A stretch of DNA of 64,000 nt from Bacteroidales bacterium (GTDB lineage Bacteria > Bacteroidota > Bacteroidia > Bacteroidales > ML635J-15). Below are positions 1-7,420 of this stretch, in pieces (the first letter of the stretch is position 1; each line of letters opens with the position of its first letter). The stretch lies in the NCBI GenBank assembly GCA_017651185.1, contig JAGCDJ010000037.1, positions 157,859-221,858 of the forward strand. Reading direction: 5' to 3'. Both the position numbers and the translations under genes were made by a program. The notes beneath the pieces were generated by a model, which saw nothing but the letters and a program-made list of their open reading frames with translations, was not told the DNA's origin and searched no databases.

Positions 1-1042
1 CGTCCATGTGGTTGTAACATTCGCTTTCTTCAAGTCGTACAACATTGTCGAAATTGAACGATACATTTTCGTATGTGCAATATTTTTGCCTGTGCATCAC
101 TCGTTTGCCTATCTTGTAGTGCTGGTCTTCAAGTACACTCGAAAAACGCATAAGCAGACGGTTGCCCACATACGCATACTGGCTGTGGTCAGTCTCGTAG
201 CAGTCGAAAAACCTGTATTTTGCTTTAGAAGACACAATATTTTGCTTACTACGACTTGAATATGAAAGCGGAATGCCACGAACCGTGTCGAACACTATCT
301 GCGCATAGTCAAACCGACTTTCCTGCGACTTTTTCATCGGTGTTACAACTACGCCTATGGTGTCCTTGCCAAAACGCTCTGCAATTTCGTAGTTGTATTT
401 GTCGCAATTCTTTTCCTTCAACAAGTGTTTCCCTATATTCAAATCAAGATGTTTCGCAACATAGATTATATTTGGTGGGAACCTTCCTCCTGAATTGTTG
501 CACGAATACGACTTTTCGCCAATAATCTTGCATTGGAAAATGTCTTCGCTGTAATTGTTATATGTTAACAGTGTTACTTCGTAAATGCTACGTATTGTGT
601 CGTTTTCAACAACTAATTGTCTGAAAACGGATGTTGTGTTGAATGGCGGCAAGTTCCTGCTAATCCGAATTATGGAATCGTACTTGTGTGCTATCTGGCA
701 GTATGAGAACGGATACACATCGACATCCTGCAAGGTTTCAGCAAAGGGCGATAGTTCGCAAACTGTTGTTTTGCCATCAAGGAAATCTTTGGCGGAAAGC
801 GGTTTTACCAAATAACCGAGGTACGAGAAAACCAAAGTGTCGGATTTTGACAGGTTTCGGCGCAAAAGTTCAAAACGCCCAGTAGAATCGGTTATTGCGC
901 CAATGCTTTTGCCCTTCACAGAGATATTTGCGTACATCAGTGGCTGCTTGGTTTCGCTATCGACAACAGTGCCGGTAATGCTCTGCGAAAAAGCGCAGAA
1001 TGCTGATAGAATGAATGAAATGAATAGAGTGAAAGGTTTCAT
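1..1042 (-). CDS. Carboxypeptidase-regulatory-domain outer protein, 3' end off window
   Basis: The frame is open from an ATG at 1042-1040 down to base 1 and continues past the window edge, giving about 347 residues so far. The N-terminus (MKPFTLFISFILSAFCAFSQ) is a clear signal peptide ending in FSQ. Residues about 21-95 read SITGTVVDSETKQPLMYANI, then a GRFEL and SYLGY pattern. That is the CarboxypepD_reg-like beta-sandwich seen at the N-terminus of many Bacteroidota surface proteins and TonB-dependent receptors. The rest is not recognised; it contains aromatic and cysteine residues but no plug or barrel signature. It is probably exported to the periplasm or outer membrane. The family call is fairly sure; the function is unknown. 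Confidence 0.8.
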   Translation of the reverse strand, partial: MKPFTLFISFILSAFCAFSQSITGTVVDSETKQPLMYANISVKGKSIGAITDSTGRFELLRRNLSKSDTLVFSYLGYLVKPLSAKDFLDGKTTVCELSPFAETLQDVDVYPFSYCQIAHKYDSIIRISRNLPPFNTTSVFRQLVVENDTIRSIYEVTLLTYNNYSEDIFQCKIIGEKSYSCNNSGGRFPPNIIYVAKHLDLNIGKHLLKEKNCDKYNYEIAERFGKDTIGVVVTPMKKSQESRFDYAQIVFDTVRGIPLSYSSRSKQNIVSSKAKYRFFDCYETDHSQYAYVGNRLLMRFSSVLEDQHYKIGKRVMHRQKYCTYENVSFNFDNVVRLEESECYNHMD

Positions 1043-1043
1043 A

Positions 1044-1160
1044 GTTTCTAAGTTTCTATGGGCTCGCGCCCGTTTCTAAGTTTGGCTTACGCCGAGCTAA
1101 AGGTTAACTTCGTTGAGGGCTTTGCCGTTCTATGGCTGACGCCGTTTCTAAGTTTCTGGT
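1044..1160. repeat. Word-mosaic intergenic repeat
   Basis: This gap is built from recurring short words: gtttctaag, gtttctatg, ggcttacgccgagctaaagg, gttgagggcttt and gacgccgtttct. Closely related mosaics occur at 7320-7365 and, on the opposite strand, at 47080-47215. No gene is visible. A gggc-tcgc-gccc hairpin lies near 1060. Confidence 0.55.
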
Positions 1161-1210
1161 TGTTTGAGATGGTTTGAAATAGTTTAATGTTGTTTGAATT
1201 TGTTTGATGC
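1161..1210. repeat. 10-base tandem repeat with phased T tracts
   Basis: Five consecutive 10-base units follow NGTTTRANNT (for example tgtttgagat, ggtttgaaat, tgtttgaatt). The array overlaps the 3' end of the lipoprotein gene that stops at 1184, so the final residues and the stop codon of that gene are repeat sequence. Related arrays lie at 4931-4990 and 7371-7420. Confidence 0.8.
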
Positions 1211-1822
1211 AGTTGCTACTGAATCGAGATAATTTTTGAAGGCAATGTATCTTTCTTCATTGACAATCGGTTCTTCATATGTTGTTATCCTTATAATGGA
1301 ATCGTTTACTATTATTACCAGCATAGACGAATGGTCTGTTGGTGGATTGTTGGCGTGGAACAAATTGCGCAGCGACGACCTTAGTCCAACTATACTGTCG
1401 TACATAGGATATTCAAGTGTTATTTGTTTTCGGTATTTTTCCGGGTCAAGTCCCGATTTCTTTGTGCATTTTGTTTCTACTTGTACGTCAAGACCGTGAG
1501 CGACTTGCTTAGGACTATAGTTTGTTACGGCAACCCATTCGTATTCGTCGTTTGTTTCGTTGTATAGCCTTTTTAGATATGGAATAGTTCTATACCTAAC
1601 TCCGCAATACGGGTCAAAAATATCTATGCAATATTTTTTTGTCGGGTCAACAGCAAACCCCTTATCGCCAAGATATTCATTTAGTATTTCAGACGGCTTT
1701 TTGTCAGGACTCATCTTATAATTTTCTACTTTTTCCCATTCGGCAGTCAAGATGTATATCTTGCAACCGCCAATCGCAAGGCCGGAAAATATCAGGGTGT
1801 ATAGAAGTAATTTCTTCATCAT
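1184..1822 (-). CDS. Predicted lipoprotein, function unknown
   Basis: The product is 212 residues and starts MMKKLLLYTLIFSGLAIGGC, a type II signal peptide with the lipid-attachment cysteine at residue 20. ATG is doubled at the start, so 1819 is an equal choice. The mature part is acidic and aromatic with no motif I recognise. The C-terminal SNKFKQH and the stop codon are encoded by a 10-base tandem repeat, which suggests the original 3' end was replaced or eroded. The perfect palindrome at 1834-1853 lies just upstream. Probably envelope-anchored. Confidence 0.7.
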   Translation of the reverse strand: MMKKLLLYTLIFSGLAIGGCKIYILTAEWEKVENYKMSPDKKPSEILNEYLGDKGFAVDPTKKYCIDIFDPYCGVRYRTIPYLKRLYNETNDEYEWVAVTNYSPKQVAHGLDVQVETKCTKKSGLDPEKYRKQITLEYPMYDSIVGLRSSLRNLFHANNPPTDHSSMLVIIVNDSIIRITTYEEPIVNEERYIAFKNYLDSVATASNKFKQH

Positions 1823-1833
1823 TGTTCACTCCG

Positions 1834-1853
1834 TTGAGACGCAAAATTTTGCG
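1834..1853. repeat. Perfect 20-base palindrome AGACGCAAAATTTTGCGTCT
   Basis: The same 20 bases recur at 6334-6353 and 7774-7793, each time 10-60 bases upstream of a minus-strand start codon. The centre reads AAATTTTGC on both strands, one base from the local promoter element TAATTTTGC. Palindromes of this kind are common small repeats in Bacteroidota. Confidence 0.85.
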
Positions 1854-1912
1854 TCTTTACTTTAAAGTTAGTTGATAATTCGATGATTTGATGATTCGGT
1901 ACTGATTCATTC

Positions 1913-2395
1913 CTAGAGCACTTTCCTGTCGATGTAGTTTATGAGTTTTTTCTTGCGGCTTTCGAACTTTGCTTTGCGCTTGTCAATATCCTTTATGTTT
2001 TGTGTCTTGACAATTTCCGCGGCGTATTTTTTCACATATCCGATTATCGTATAGCCGTCGGGATATGCAACATCGTAAATTTCAGTTTCGCTATATCCGT
2101 CACCATCGTAATCGTAGTAGAATGGGGAATATGTTCCGCAGCAGGTCTGGATGATTGCACGGCAGGAGTCGCTAGTCTGTTCGAGAACTTCAAAGCGTTC
2201 AATGTCTTCGAATTGGGCAGCCCTGTATGTCTCTATGTTCGTCTGTACGTGGTTAATGAACGCCCCGTATGTTCCTGCGTATTCCGGACATTCTTCCTGT
2301 TTGAAATTTGTATTGCACGATGCAAAAAATATGGCAGTCAACGCTATTATTGGTATTGCGTAGCGCCTCTGGATTCTTAATAGATTTGTTTTCAT
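1913..2395 (-). CDS. Predicted lipoprotein, function unknown
   Basis: The product is 160 residues. The N-terminus ends in IFFASC, a lipobox with the acylated cysteine near residue 27. The mature domain carries paired cysteines (EQTSDSCRAIIQTCCGTY) and an Asp-rich stretch (YYDYDGDGYSETE) that could bind calcium, followed by a lysine-rich tail. A TAGATTTGT promoter element lies about 25-35 bases upstream on the minus strand (near 2418-2426). Not recognised as a named family. Confidence 0.7.
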   Translation of the reverse strand: MKTNLLRIQRRYAIPIIALTAIFFASCNTNFKQEECPEYAGTYGAFINHVQTNIETYRAAQFEDIERFEVLEQTSDSCRAIIQTCCGTYSPFYYDYDGDGYSETEIYDVAYPDGYTIIGYVKKYAAEIVKTQNIKDIDKRKAKFESRKKKLINYIDRKVL

Positions 2396-2490
2396 GGCTA
2401 AAAGTTTTTTGTTTCGACAAATCTAAAGAAATATGGCGTTGGTATGAGTTAATTAATGATTAATGTAAAGTTAATTTGATGTGAAGGGGG

Positions 2491-2562
2491 GGCTAACGGG
2501 CTTGTAGTCTAACAGGCTTGCAGTCTAGCAGGCTTGAAGACTTGCTGGCTTGAAGACGGCTT
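2491..2562. repeat. 8-base tandem repeat, degenerate
   Basis: Nine consecutive 8-base units, ggcttgta, gtctaaca, ggcttgca, gtctagca, ggcttgaa and so on. They lie just downstream of the stop codon of the minus-strand CPBP gene. Same unit family as 3863-3958. Confidence 0.75.
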
Positions 2563-2598
2563 TTGGCCTTTTCTTCTTTTTGCCTTTCAGCCCTTTTG

Positions 2599-3789
2599 TT
2601 ACGGTTCCGATATGTAAATAATCTTACAGTCTTGGTTGTCGCGTTCCTCAACCTTTATTCCGTATTGTTCTTTAAGGTGCGGAACTAGATTTTCTACATC
2701 CATTTGCCAGTATGAAATTCTGTCGTTGGTAATCTTGATATTCTCTGCACCATCGTCAATCACAAACATTTTCCCGTATGCATAGCGCAAATTTCTCACG
2801 AAATTACCCATGTCGTTTTCATATTTCCCAATTTCAACTAATCTTGATGTATCTGTTATTTCCAAGTAGTAAATCTTTTCGGGAATAACAGTGTCGAGCC
2901 TCAGATTTGTTCGTTGTAAAAATTCGTCAAAAAGTTGTCTGTGGTGAACAGGTTTAGTGCTGTCTTTGGCCGTTGCACAATAGCAGTAATGGTTATACCT
3001 TGAAACCAAAGGATAAAACATCTGGTCGTTTTGATATTCATAACCACAGTTAAGGTCGTATGCAACAACTGGCAGACATCCCGTGTAAACAATGTCTCCT
3101 TCGTCCCAGTGGTCCATTTGTCGGTCGAACATTGAAATTTCTGTAAGTCTGGCGGTGTGGTTTTCATCGTTTATTTCGAAAGTGTAGTCAGTAACAAAGA
3201 AATACGCCAATACAAAAGCAAGCAGATTGTTGGCAAAATGGAGCACAATGCCATAAATGAAGCGGAATCGCAGAGCCACATAGCAGATAATCAACGCTAA
3301 TCCAAGTCTGTCGAAAAATGCCAGAACGGAAAACCATCCGCTCTCGTTTTGATAATGCGCCAGCGAAAACAATATGCTAGTTACCAAGATTCGAAGGAAT
3401 TGTATCAAGTCCTTGTGCTTTTCGCCATCGAAGATGCAGAAGAGGAACAGCAGAACCACAAATGCAACGCAGGTTAGAATTATGCTGTTAATGCTGAAAT
3501 ATGTATATGCCGTAATTGCAACCAATGAAAAGTATTTCCAGAACTTGCTTTTCATTGTCCAACTTCTGTAACTGAATTCCTCAACAATAGGAGCAAACAG
3601 CAATGTCATTATCAGCATGGCCAAAGGCAGTTCATCGATAAGCAAATTCACGAAACTGCTAGATTCGATCAATGTCTGCGTTTCCCCTGCAAAAAGAGGG
3701 TATATGTAAGTGCCAAGTATTCCTATAACTAGTAAAACAATCCCCGGAATAAGGCAGTGACGGTTAAGATTAAAGGAAAAAGATTTCAT
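2599..3789 (-). CDS. CPBP-family intramembrane protease with C-terminal soluble domain
   Basis: The product is 396 residues. Residues 1-210 form about seven membrane segments with the CPBP/Abi (Rce1-like) signature: an EE..YR motif (VEEFSYRS, near residue 71), then FSLAH, then HFANN. These supply the Glu and His residues known to be catalytic in the family. Residues about 211-396 are soluble, and I do not recognise them as a usual part of CPBP proteins. Their end (VENLVPHLKEQYGIKVEE) resembles the small STN/DUF3738-like folds, but this is only a guess. A TACCTTTGC promoter element lies upstream near 3812-3820 on the minus strand. Substrate unknown. Confidence 0.8.
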   Translation of the reverse strand: MKSFSFNLNRHCLIPGIVLLVIGILGTYIYPLFAGETQTLIESSSFVNLLIDELPLAMLIMTLLFAPIVEEFSYRSWTMKSKFWKYFSLVAITAYTYFSINSIILTCVAFVVLLFLFCIFDGEKHKDLIQFLRILVTSILFSLAHYQNESGWFSVLAFFDRLGLALIICYVALRFRFIYGIVLHFANNLLAFVLAYFFVTDYTFEINDENHTARLTEISMFDRQMDHWDEGDIVYTGCLPVVAYDLNCGYEYQNDQMFYPLVSRYNHYCYCATAKDSTKPVHHRQLFDEFLQRTNLRLDTVIPEKIYYLEITDTSRLVEIGKYENDMGNFVRNLRYAYGKMFVIDDGAENIKITNDRISYWQMDVENLVPHLKEQYGIKVEERDNQDCKIIYISEP

Positions 3790-3862
3790 ATAAATAGAAT
3801 GTAATTTAGTGCAAAGGTAGGAAATGTTTTTTATATAAGCAAATGGGGAGATTGGGCTTGAT

Positions 3863-3958
3863 GTCTGGCAGTCTGGCAGTCTAACGGTCTAACGGTCTGG
3901 CAGTCTAACAGTCTAACAGTCTAACGGTCTAACAGTCTGGCGGTCTTGTTGTCTTGCA
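3863..3958. repeat. 8-base tandem array, 12 units (GTCTAACR/GTCTGGCR)
   Basis: Twelve uninterrupted 8-base units: gtctggca, gtctaacg, gtctaaca, gtctggcg, ending gtcttgtt, gtcttgca. The core GTCTAAC is the reverse complement of GTTAGAC, the core of the next array (3963-4170). The two arrays can therefore pair as long stems. Confidence 0.9.
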
Positions 3959-3962
3959 GCCT

Positions 3963-4170
3963 GCCCGACAGGTCCTCCGTTAGACAGGTCCTCCGTTAGA
4001 CAGGCCTTCTGCCCGACAGGTCTTCTGCCCGACAGGTCTTCTGTTAGACAGGTCCTCCGTTAGACAGGTCCTCCGTTAGACAGGTCCTCCGTTAGACAGG
4101 TCCTCCGTTAGACAGGTCCTCCGTTAGACAGGTCTTCCGTTGGACAGATCCTCCGTTAGACAGGTCCTCC
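3963..4170. repeat. 16-base tandem array, exactly 13 units
   Basis: Thirteen 16-base units, mostly gttagacaggtcctcc with variants gcccgacaggtcttct. Each unit is itself two 8-mers, so it shares the 8-base rhythm of the neighbouring array. The array ends five bases before the stop codon (4173-4175) of the minus-strand lipoprotein gene. With 3863-3958 it fills most of the 383-base gap 3790-4172, where no gene is seen. Confidence 0.92.
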
Positions 4171-4172
4171 GT

Positions 4173-4865
4173 TTACATCCACACCCCAATTTTTATTTTG
4201 TAGAAACCTTCTTCGAGTTCTGTCGGGTAAAGGCAATAATGAGTCTCGTAGGAATCTTCATCGTATTTTGTATCGATGTAAAGTACGCCGTTGTTATTGT
4301 TTATGTAGTAGGTTTTGCCTTCGTATTCAAAAGGTTTATGATTTGTAACGCGGTCGAAGAACCCATCGGCATCGTCCTTGTTGGCGAAGTATAGGTATGG
4401 ATTGGTTGATGTGTCAAGGTTGATTTCGTAATAGCAGGCATGTCCGCTGTTGCGTTTCAGGTCGTAGCCGATATCTTTCTTGTCGCCTTTTTCGATGTCC
4501 CTGCCATATACGATTTTCTCATATCCCGCATCGCCGTCTGTACTTTCTTCTTCGTATTTATAAATGAATGTCAGTCCGCCGTTTTGTACGATTTGTGCTT
4601 CACTGTAATGTTCCAGCAGGTCGAGCAGGTTTTCGATGCTGAAATTTTTGCAGAACTGTTCGGATTCTTCTTCTCGTTTCTGTTGTTCGGCGGCTTCGCG
4701 TTCCTCGTTCAGTTTTGCCTCCGCTTCGGCCTTTTGGATGGAATCCTGACGAGCCATTTCAAGCGAATCCACAGCGGTTTCGTCTTTCTGTTCACCATTG
4801 TTTGCCTGGGTGCAACTTATTGCCAGCAACACGCATAGAGCAATTATCCATGAATTTTTTCTCAT
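4173..4865 (-). CDS. Predicted lipoprotein with coiled-coil segment
   Basis: The product is 230 residues. The signal peptide ends LLAISC, a lipobox with Cys at about residue 18. Residues about 30-72 are strongly charged and helical (QKAEAEAKLNEEREAAEQQK), probably a coiled coil. The C-terminal part is a compact domain rich in Tyr and Asp, not recognised. The minus-strand leader has a TACCTTTGTA promoter element around 4890-4900. The stop codon abuts the 16-base repeat array, so any read-through transcript carries the arrays in its 3' tail. Confidence 0.7.
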   Translation of the reverse strand: MRKNSWIIALCVLLAISCTQANNGEQKDETAVDSLEMARQDSIQKAEAEAKLNEEREAAEQQKREEESEQFCKNFSIENLLDLLEHYSEAQIVQNGGLTFIYKYEEESTDGDAGYEKIVYGRDIEKGDKKDIGYDLKRNSGHACYYEINLDTSTNPYLYFANKDDADGFFDRVTNHKPFEYEGKTYYINNNNGVLYIDTKYDEDSYETHYCLYPTELEEGFYKIKIGVWM

Positions 4866-4930
4866 CGTTTGTTGTGTTTAGTTAATAACGGTACAAAGGT
4901 AAAATGTTTTTTTGAAAATTTGATTGTTCA

Positions 4931-4990
4931 ATTGTTTATGGTTGTTTGAAATGGTTTGAGATGGTTTAAAATGGTTTTATGTTGTTTTAT
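4931..4990. repeat. 10-base tandem repeat between divergent genes
   Basis: Six 10-base units (gttgtttgaa, atggtttgag, atggtttaaa, atggttttat and relatives) lie in the shared upstream region of the genes starting at 4865 (minus) and 5073 (plus). TTT runs spaced by one helical turn would be expected to bend the DNA. Confidence 0.8.
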
Positions 4991-5072
4991 GTTCAAATTC
5001 CAATGATTAAAATAAATCCCGACACAATAATTTCGTATATTATTCGTTCTGTATGTATAAATGTTAATTGTT

Positions 5073-5684
5073 ATGAAAAACTTATTTCTACTACTGGGAC
5101 TATTTGTGTTTTGTTCTGCGACCGTATTTGCAGGTGGCAAGTTCCCGCCCAATGGAAAAAAGTGCGAAGTTGCAGGCAAGGTAATTTATGTTGATAAAAG
5201 TTGTACTCTGAATGTTTCTTGGAGGGAAATGCTTTGGGCGTTTGAAAACAATCCTGAAATATTTATAGGGTCAGTTTCTGAAAATTGCGTTGATTCAACA
5301 ATATGGAAGCGCGTCTATGGCGATAGATGGGGCGGAAAAACTGTCAGCAAGGCGCACAAGGCATATCAAGAAATGGAACATTCTCCTGTTGCCGGCTTTT
5401 CTTTGAAGCAATGCAGGAATTTTATGGATTTTCGTGCAACAGCGGTTATGTACCTTTACAATAATTACAGCAAGTCAACGCGATACAAGGGAGCAAAGTT
5501 GGAATACTATATGCTTTCGTCCGAGCAGTATGCGGAATTATTGAAGCAGAAATGGTTTGCCAAGTCGTTTGTTGATGGCTATGCCGAAATCACATCCGAT
5601 GGCAAGTTTGTGAAGGATGGCAAGATATTGGATTCGGTTGACGATGACAAGGTTACATTCAGAATGTATGCGGTGATAATGTAG
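5073..5684 (+). CDS. Secreted protein of unknown function
   Basis: The product is 203 residues from the ATG at 5073; an in-frame ATG 12 bases earlier adds MLIV. A signal peptide (MKNLFLLLGLFVFCSATVFA) is followed by GGKFPPNGKKCEVAGKVIYV. The mature protein has several Cys and Trp residues and a possible short beta-domain at the C-terminus. No family recognised. It is the only plus-strand gene in the first 8.9 kb and has its own terminator at 5711-5736. Confidence 0.65.
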   Translation: MKNLFLLLGLFVFCSATVFAGGKFPPNGKKCEVAGKVIYVDKSCTLNVSWREMLWAFENNPEIFIGSVSENCVDSTIWKRVYGDRWGGKTVSKAHKAYQEMEHSPVAGFSLKQCRNFMDFRATAVMYLYNNYSKSTRYKGAKLEYYMLSSEQYAELLKQKWFAKSFVDGYAEITSDGKFVKDGKILDSVDDDKVTFRMYAVIM

Positions 5685-5710
5685 CATCGCAATGCTTTAC
5701 GCATGGTTCA

Positions 5711-5740
5711 AAAAAGGCGGATTTCTCCGCCTTTTTGTAT
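5711..5740 (+). terminator. Intrinsic terminator
   Basis: AAAAAGGCGG (5711-5720), loop atttct, CCGCCTTTTT (5727-5736): a ten-base-pair stem with the T run built in. It ends the gene at 5073-5684 and, being symmetric, could also serve the convergent DUF805 gene. Confidence 0.85.
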
Positions 5741-5758
5741 TTCATAGTGAGATAATCG

Positions 5759-6298
5759 TTACCTTTGGTTTTCCGCTTCTTCCATTTCCTTTGGATTCGG
5801 TCCATACTGGTTTTCGCCTTTCTGTCCGTCGATGCAACCGACTATTATGTACAAAACCGTAAGCACAAGGTTCACGATGAAGATAGCAATGCCTGTTCCG
5901 ACCACAATGGCAAGCGAAAACATATTGAAGTAGAATATGCAGGCTAGCAATAATGGTATAAGCAGCAGCAAAACCCAAGTGCCTTTCCTGCCGATGTCGT
6001 GCAGACGGCGGACAACTACCGCGAGTGTCGGCAAAAGGGACGCCAAACCGTATGCAAGTGTTATATAGAAAATAATAGACGCTGCATCTGTCCCGCTGAA
6101 AATCTGACCTTCTGCAATCATTTTGAAAACATGATCGTCGTGAGAATTTATAGCCTCAATCACTTGTGCAATATTTAAGGCAATAGACAAAACCGTCCCA
6201 ATTATCCAATTAAACAGCAGGAACATCCAATATTCCTTTCTTCTTGCCCTGCCCTTAAAGTCGGCATAGTGCTTCCAACATTTAAAAAAGTATTTCAT
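5759..6298 (-). CDS. DUF805 family membrane protein
   Basis: The product is 179 residues. It has the complete DUF805 pattern: ADFKGRARRKEYWMFLLFN near the N-terminus, LAVVVRRLHDIGRKGTW in the middle, and a CIDGQKGENQYGPNP tail, with four predicted membrane helices. DUF805 proteins are small inner-membrane proteins of unknown role. It starts MKYFFKCWKH, almost the same as the shorter gene at 7414-7746, and the two genes share their upstream 26 bases plus the palindrome. This suggests a local duplication. Confidence 0.88.
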   Translation of the reverse strand: MKYFFKCWKHYADFKGRARRKEYWMFLLFNWIIGTVLSIALNIAQVIEAINSHDDHVFKMIAEGQIFSGTDAASIIFYITLAYGLASLLPTLAVVVRRLHDIGRKGTWVLLLLIPLLLACIFYFNMFSLAIVVGTGIAIFIVNLVLTVLYIIVGCIDGQKGENQYGPNPKEMEEAENQR

Positions 6299-6333
6299 GA
6301 TATTTTATGTTTTAAAGTTTCTTAGTTTCTTGG

Positions 6334-6353
6334 TGGAGACGCAAAATTTTGCG
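6334..6353. repeat. Perfect 20-base palindrome, copy 2
   Basis: Identical to 1834-1853. It sits 36-55 bases upstream of the DUF805 start codon. The stretch between palindrome and start (tatgttttaaagtttct) is shared with the 7746 gene. Confidence 0.88.
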
Positions 6354-6415
6354 TCTGTACAATTAATCTAGAATTGTTATTGTCCTTTGTTTTCTCCTTT
6401 CCATTCTCTTCCAGC

Positions 6416-6781
6416 CTATTCATCTTCGCTAACGCAGGACAATGTGTAAATCAATTTCTTGGTGTGGTAAAGATTATCGTAATCACCAACTTCCGCCAAT
6501 ATCACACTGACAGGAGTATTGGAGTTTATGCCTTTGGGAACTTTACCAGCCAAATAAAATACATTTCCGTCAACATCGGTAAAATGTGCGGTAATCTTGT
6601 AACCCTCCAACACAAAAGTATCGTCCGTCTTGTACGGTTCGTCAAGTTTCTGGATGAAACCGCGAACTATACGCCCGTCATTGGAAAATGCCGATTCACA
6701 CGATTTTTGTTTCTGGCATCCTGCCGACAAAAGCATTGCAACAAACATTGCAAGTACCATAAGAAAAAGCCTGTTCTTCAT
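6416..6781 (-). CDS. Small predicted lipoprotein
   Basis: The product is 121 residues. The signal MKNRLFLMVLAMFVAMLLSAGC carries a lipobox with Cys at 22. The mature ~99 residues look like a single beta-rich domain (VLEGYKITAHFTDVDGNVFY, then VPKGINSNTPVSVILAEVGD) of no recognised family. Its promoter and 5' leader are nearly identical to those of the unrelated gene starting at 7271. Confidence 0.7.
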   Translation of the reverse strand: MKNRLFLMVLAMFVAMLLSAGCQKQKSCESAFSNDGRIVRGFIQKLDEPYKTDDTFVLEGYKITAHFTDVDGNVFYLAGKVPKGINSNTPVSVILAEVGDYDNLYHTKKLIYTLSCVSEDE

Positions 6782-6810
6782 ACTAAATAATTTTTAAGTT
6801 AATAATCCGA

Positions 6811-6842
6811 CAAATATACAATGTTTTTTCAAAAATCCAAAA
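6811..6842 (-). promoter_or_regulatory. Promoter for lipoprotein gene at 6781
   Basis: On the minus strand TTTG (6841-6838) is followed after 19 bases by TATATTTG (6818-6811), the Bacteroidota -33/-7 layout. The segment from here to the start codon is repeated almost exactly at 7272-7319. Confidence 0.7.
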
Positions 6843-7016
6843 TCGTAAATCTAAAATCCAAAATCGTCAATTCCCTTTATTCCTTTGTTTAAGGTTGGTT
6901 GAAATGGTTTGATGATTCAAGGTTGTTTAGGTTGTATTTTTTATTTTAAGGCAACAGATAATAACCGAAAAGGCGGATTTCTCAGCCATTCAGATATTTT
7001 TTTAGCAAGGCATTAT

Positions 7017-7271
7017 CTATTGTTGCTTGCCTCTGTTGAAATTCCTTTTCATTGTAAGGTAATTGAAGTATGTCAGTGCGAATCCAAACGGAATGGATGA
7101 TATGAAAAGGACTAACCATTCTTTTACTGTCGTTGGAATTACTATCGCCCACTCAAAAAGAGAATCAATTAAAACTTTGCTGACCATAAATACAAGTGCT
7201 GCCATAAATGTACAGTAACAGTAATAAAGTACTTTGTGGGAAGATGCCCAGTGGTAGTTGAAAATTTTCAT
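7017..7271 (-). CDS. Small membrane protein
   Basis: The product is 84 residues with two predicted membrane helices (about 18-36 and 48-66) and a basic tail (MKRNFNRGKQQ). No family recognised. It is supported as real by the strong minus-strand promoter directly upstream (TATATTTG at 7309-7302), whose leader duplicates that of 6416-6781. The 6782-7016 gap downstream contains only word-like repeats and a weak 10-base repeat near 6893-6931. Confidence 0.55.
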   Translation of the reverse strand: MKIFNYHWASSHKVLYYCYCTFMAALVFMVSKVLIDSLFEWAIVIPTTVKEWLVLFISSIPFGFALTYFNYLTMKRNFNRGKQQ

Positions 7272-7301
7272 ACTAAATATTTTTTAAGTTAATAATCCGA
7301 C

Positions 7302-7309
7302 AAATATAC
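7302..7309 (-). promoter_or_regulatory. Promoter -7 element, duplicated leader
   Basis: TATATTTG on the minus strand within a ~50-base segment (7272-7319) that matches 6782-6829 almost base for base, ATG included. Two unrelated products are thus expressed from copies of one leader. Confidence 0.65.
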
Positions 7310-7370
7310 AATGTTTTTTTGTTTCTAAGTTTCTAAGTTTAACTTCGTTGAGGGCTTCGCCGTTTTGGTT

Positions 7371-7420
7371 GTTTGAGATTGTTTATGGTTGTTTGATGTT
7401 GTTGGAACTTGTTTTATCTG
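7371..7420. repeat. 10-base tandem repeat overlapping a stop codon
   Basis: Units gtttgagatt, gtttatggtt, gtttgatgtt, gttggaactt, gttttatctg. The last unit contains the stop codon of the minus-strand gene ending at 7414. A word mosaic (gtttctaag, aacttcgttgagggcttcgc) precedes it at 7320-7365. Confidence 0.78.

Noticed and set aside
3863-4170. The tandem arrays as a CRISPR
   Set aside because: Units are only 8 and 16 bases, contiguous, with no unique spacers and no cas genes.
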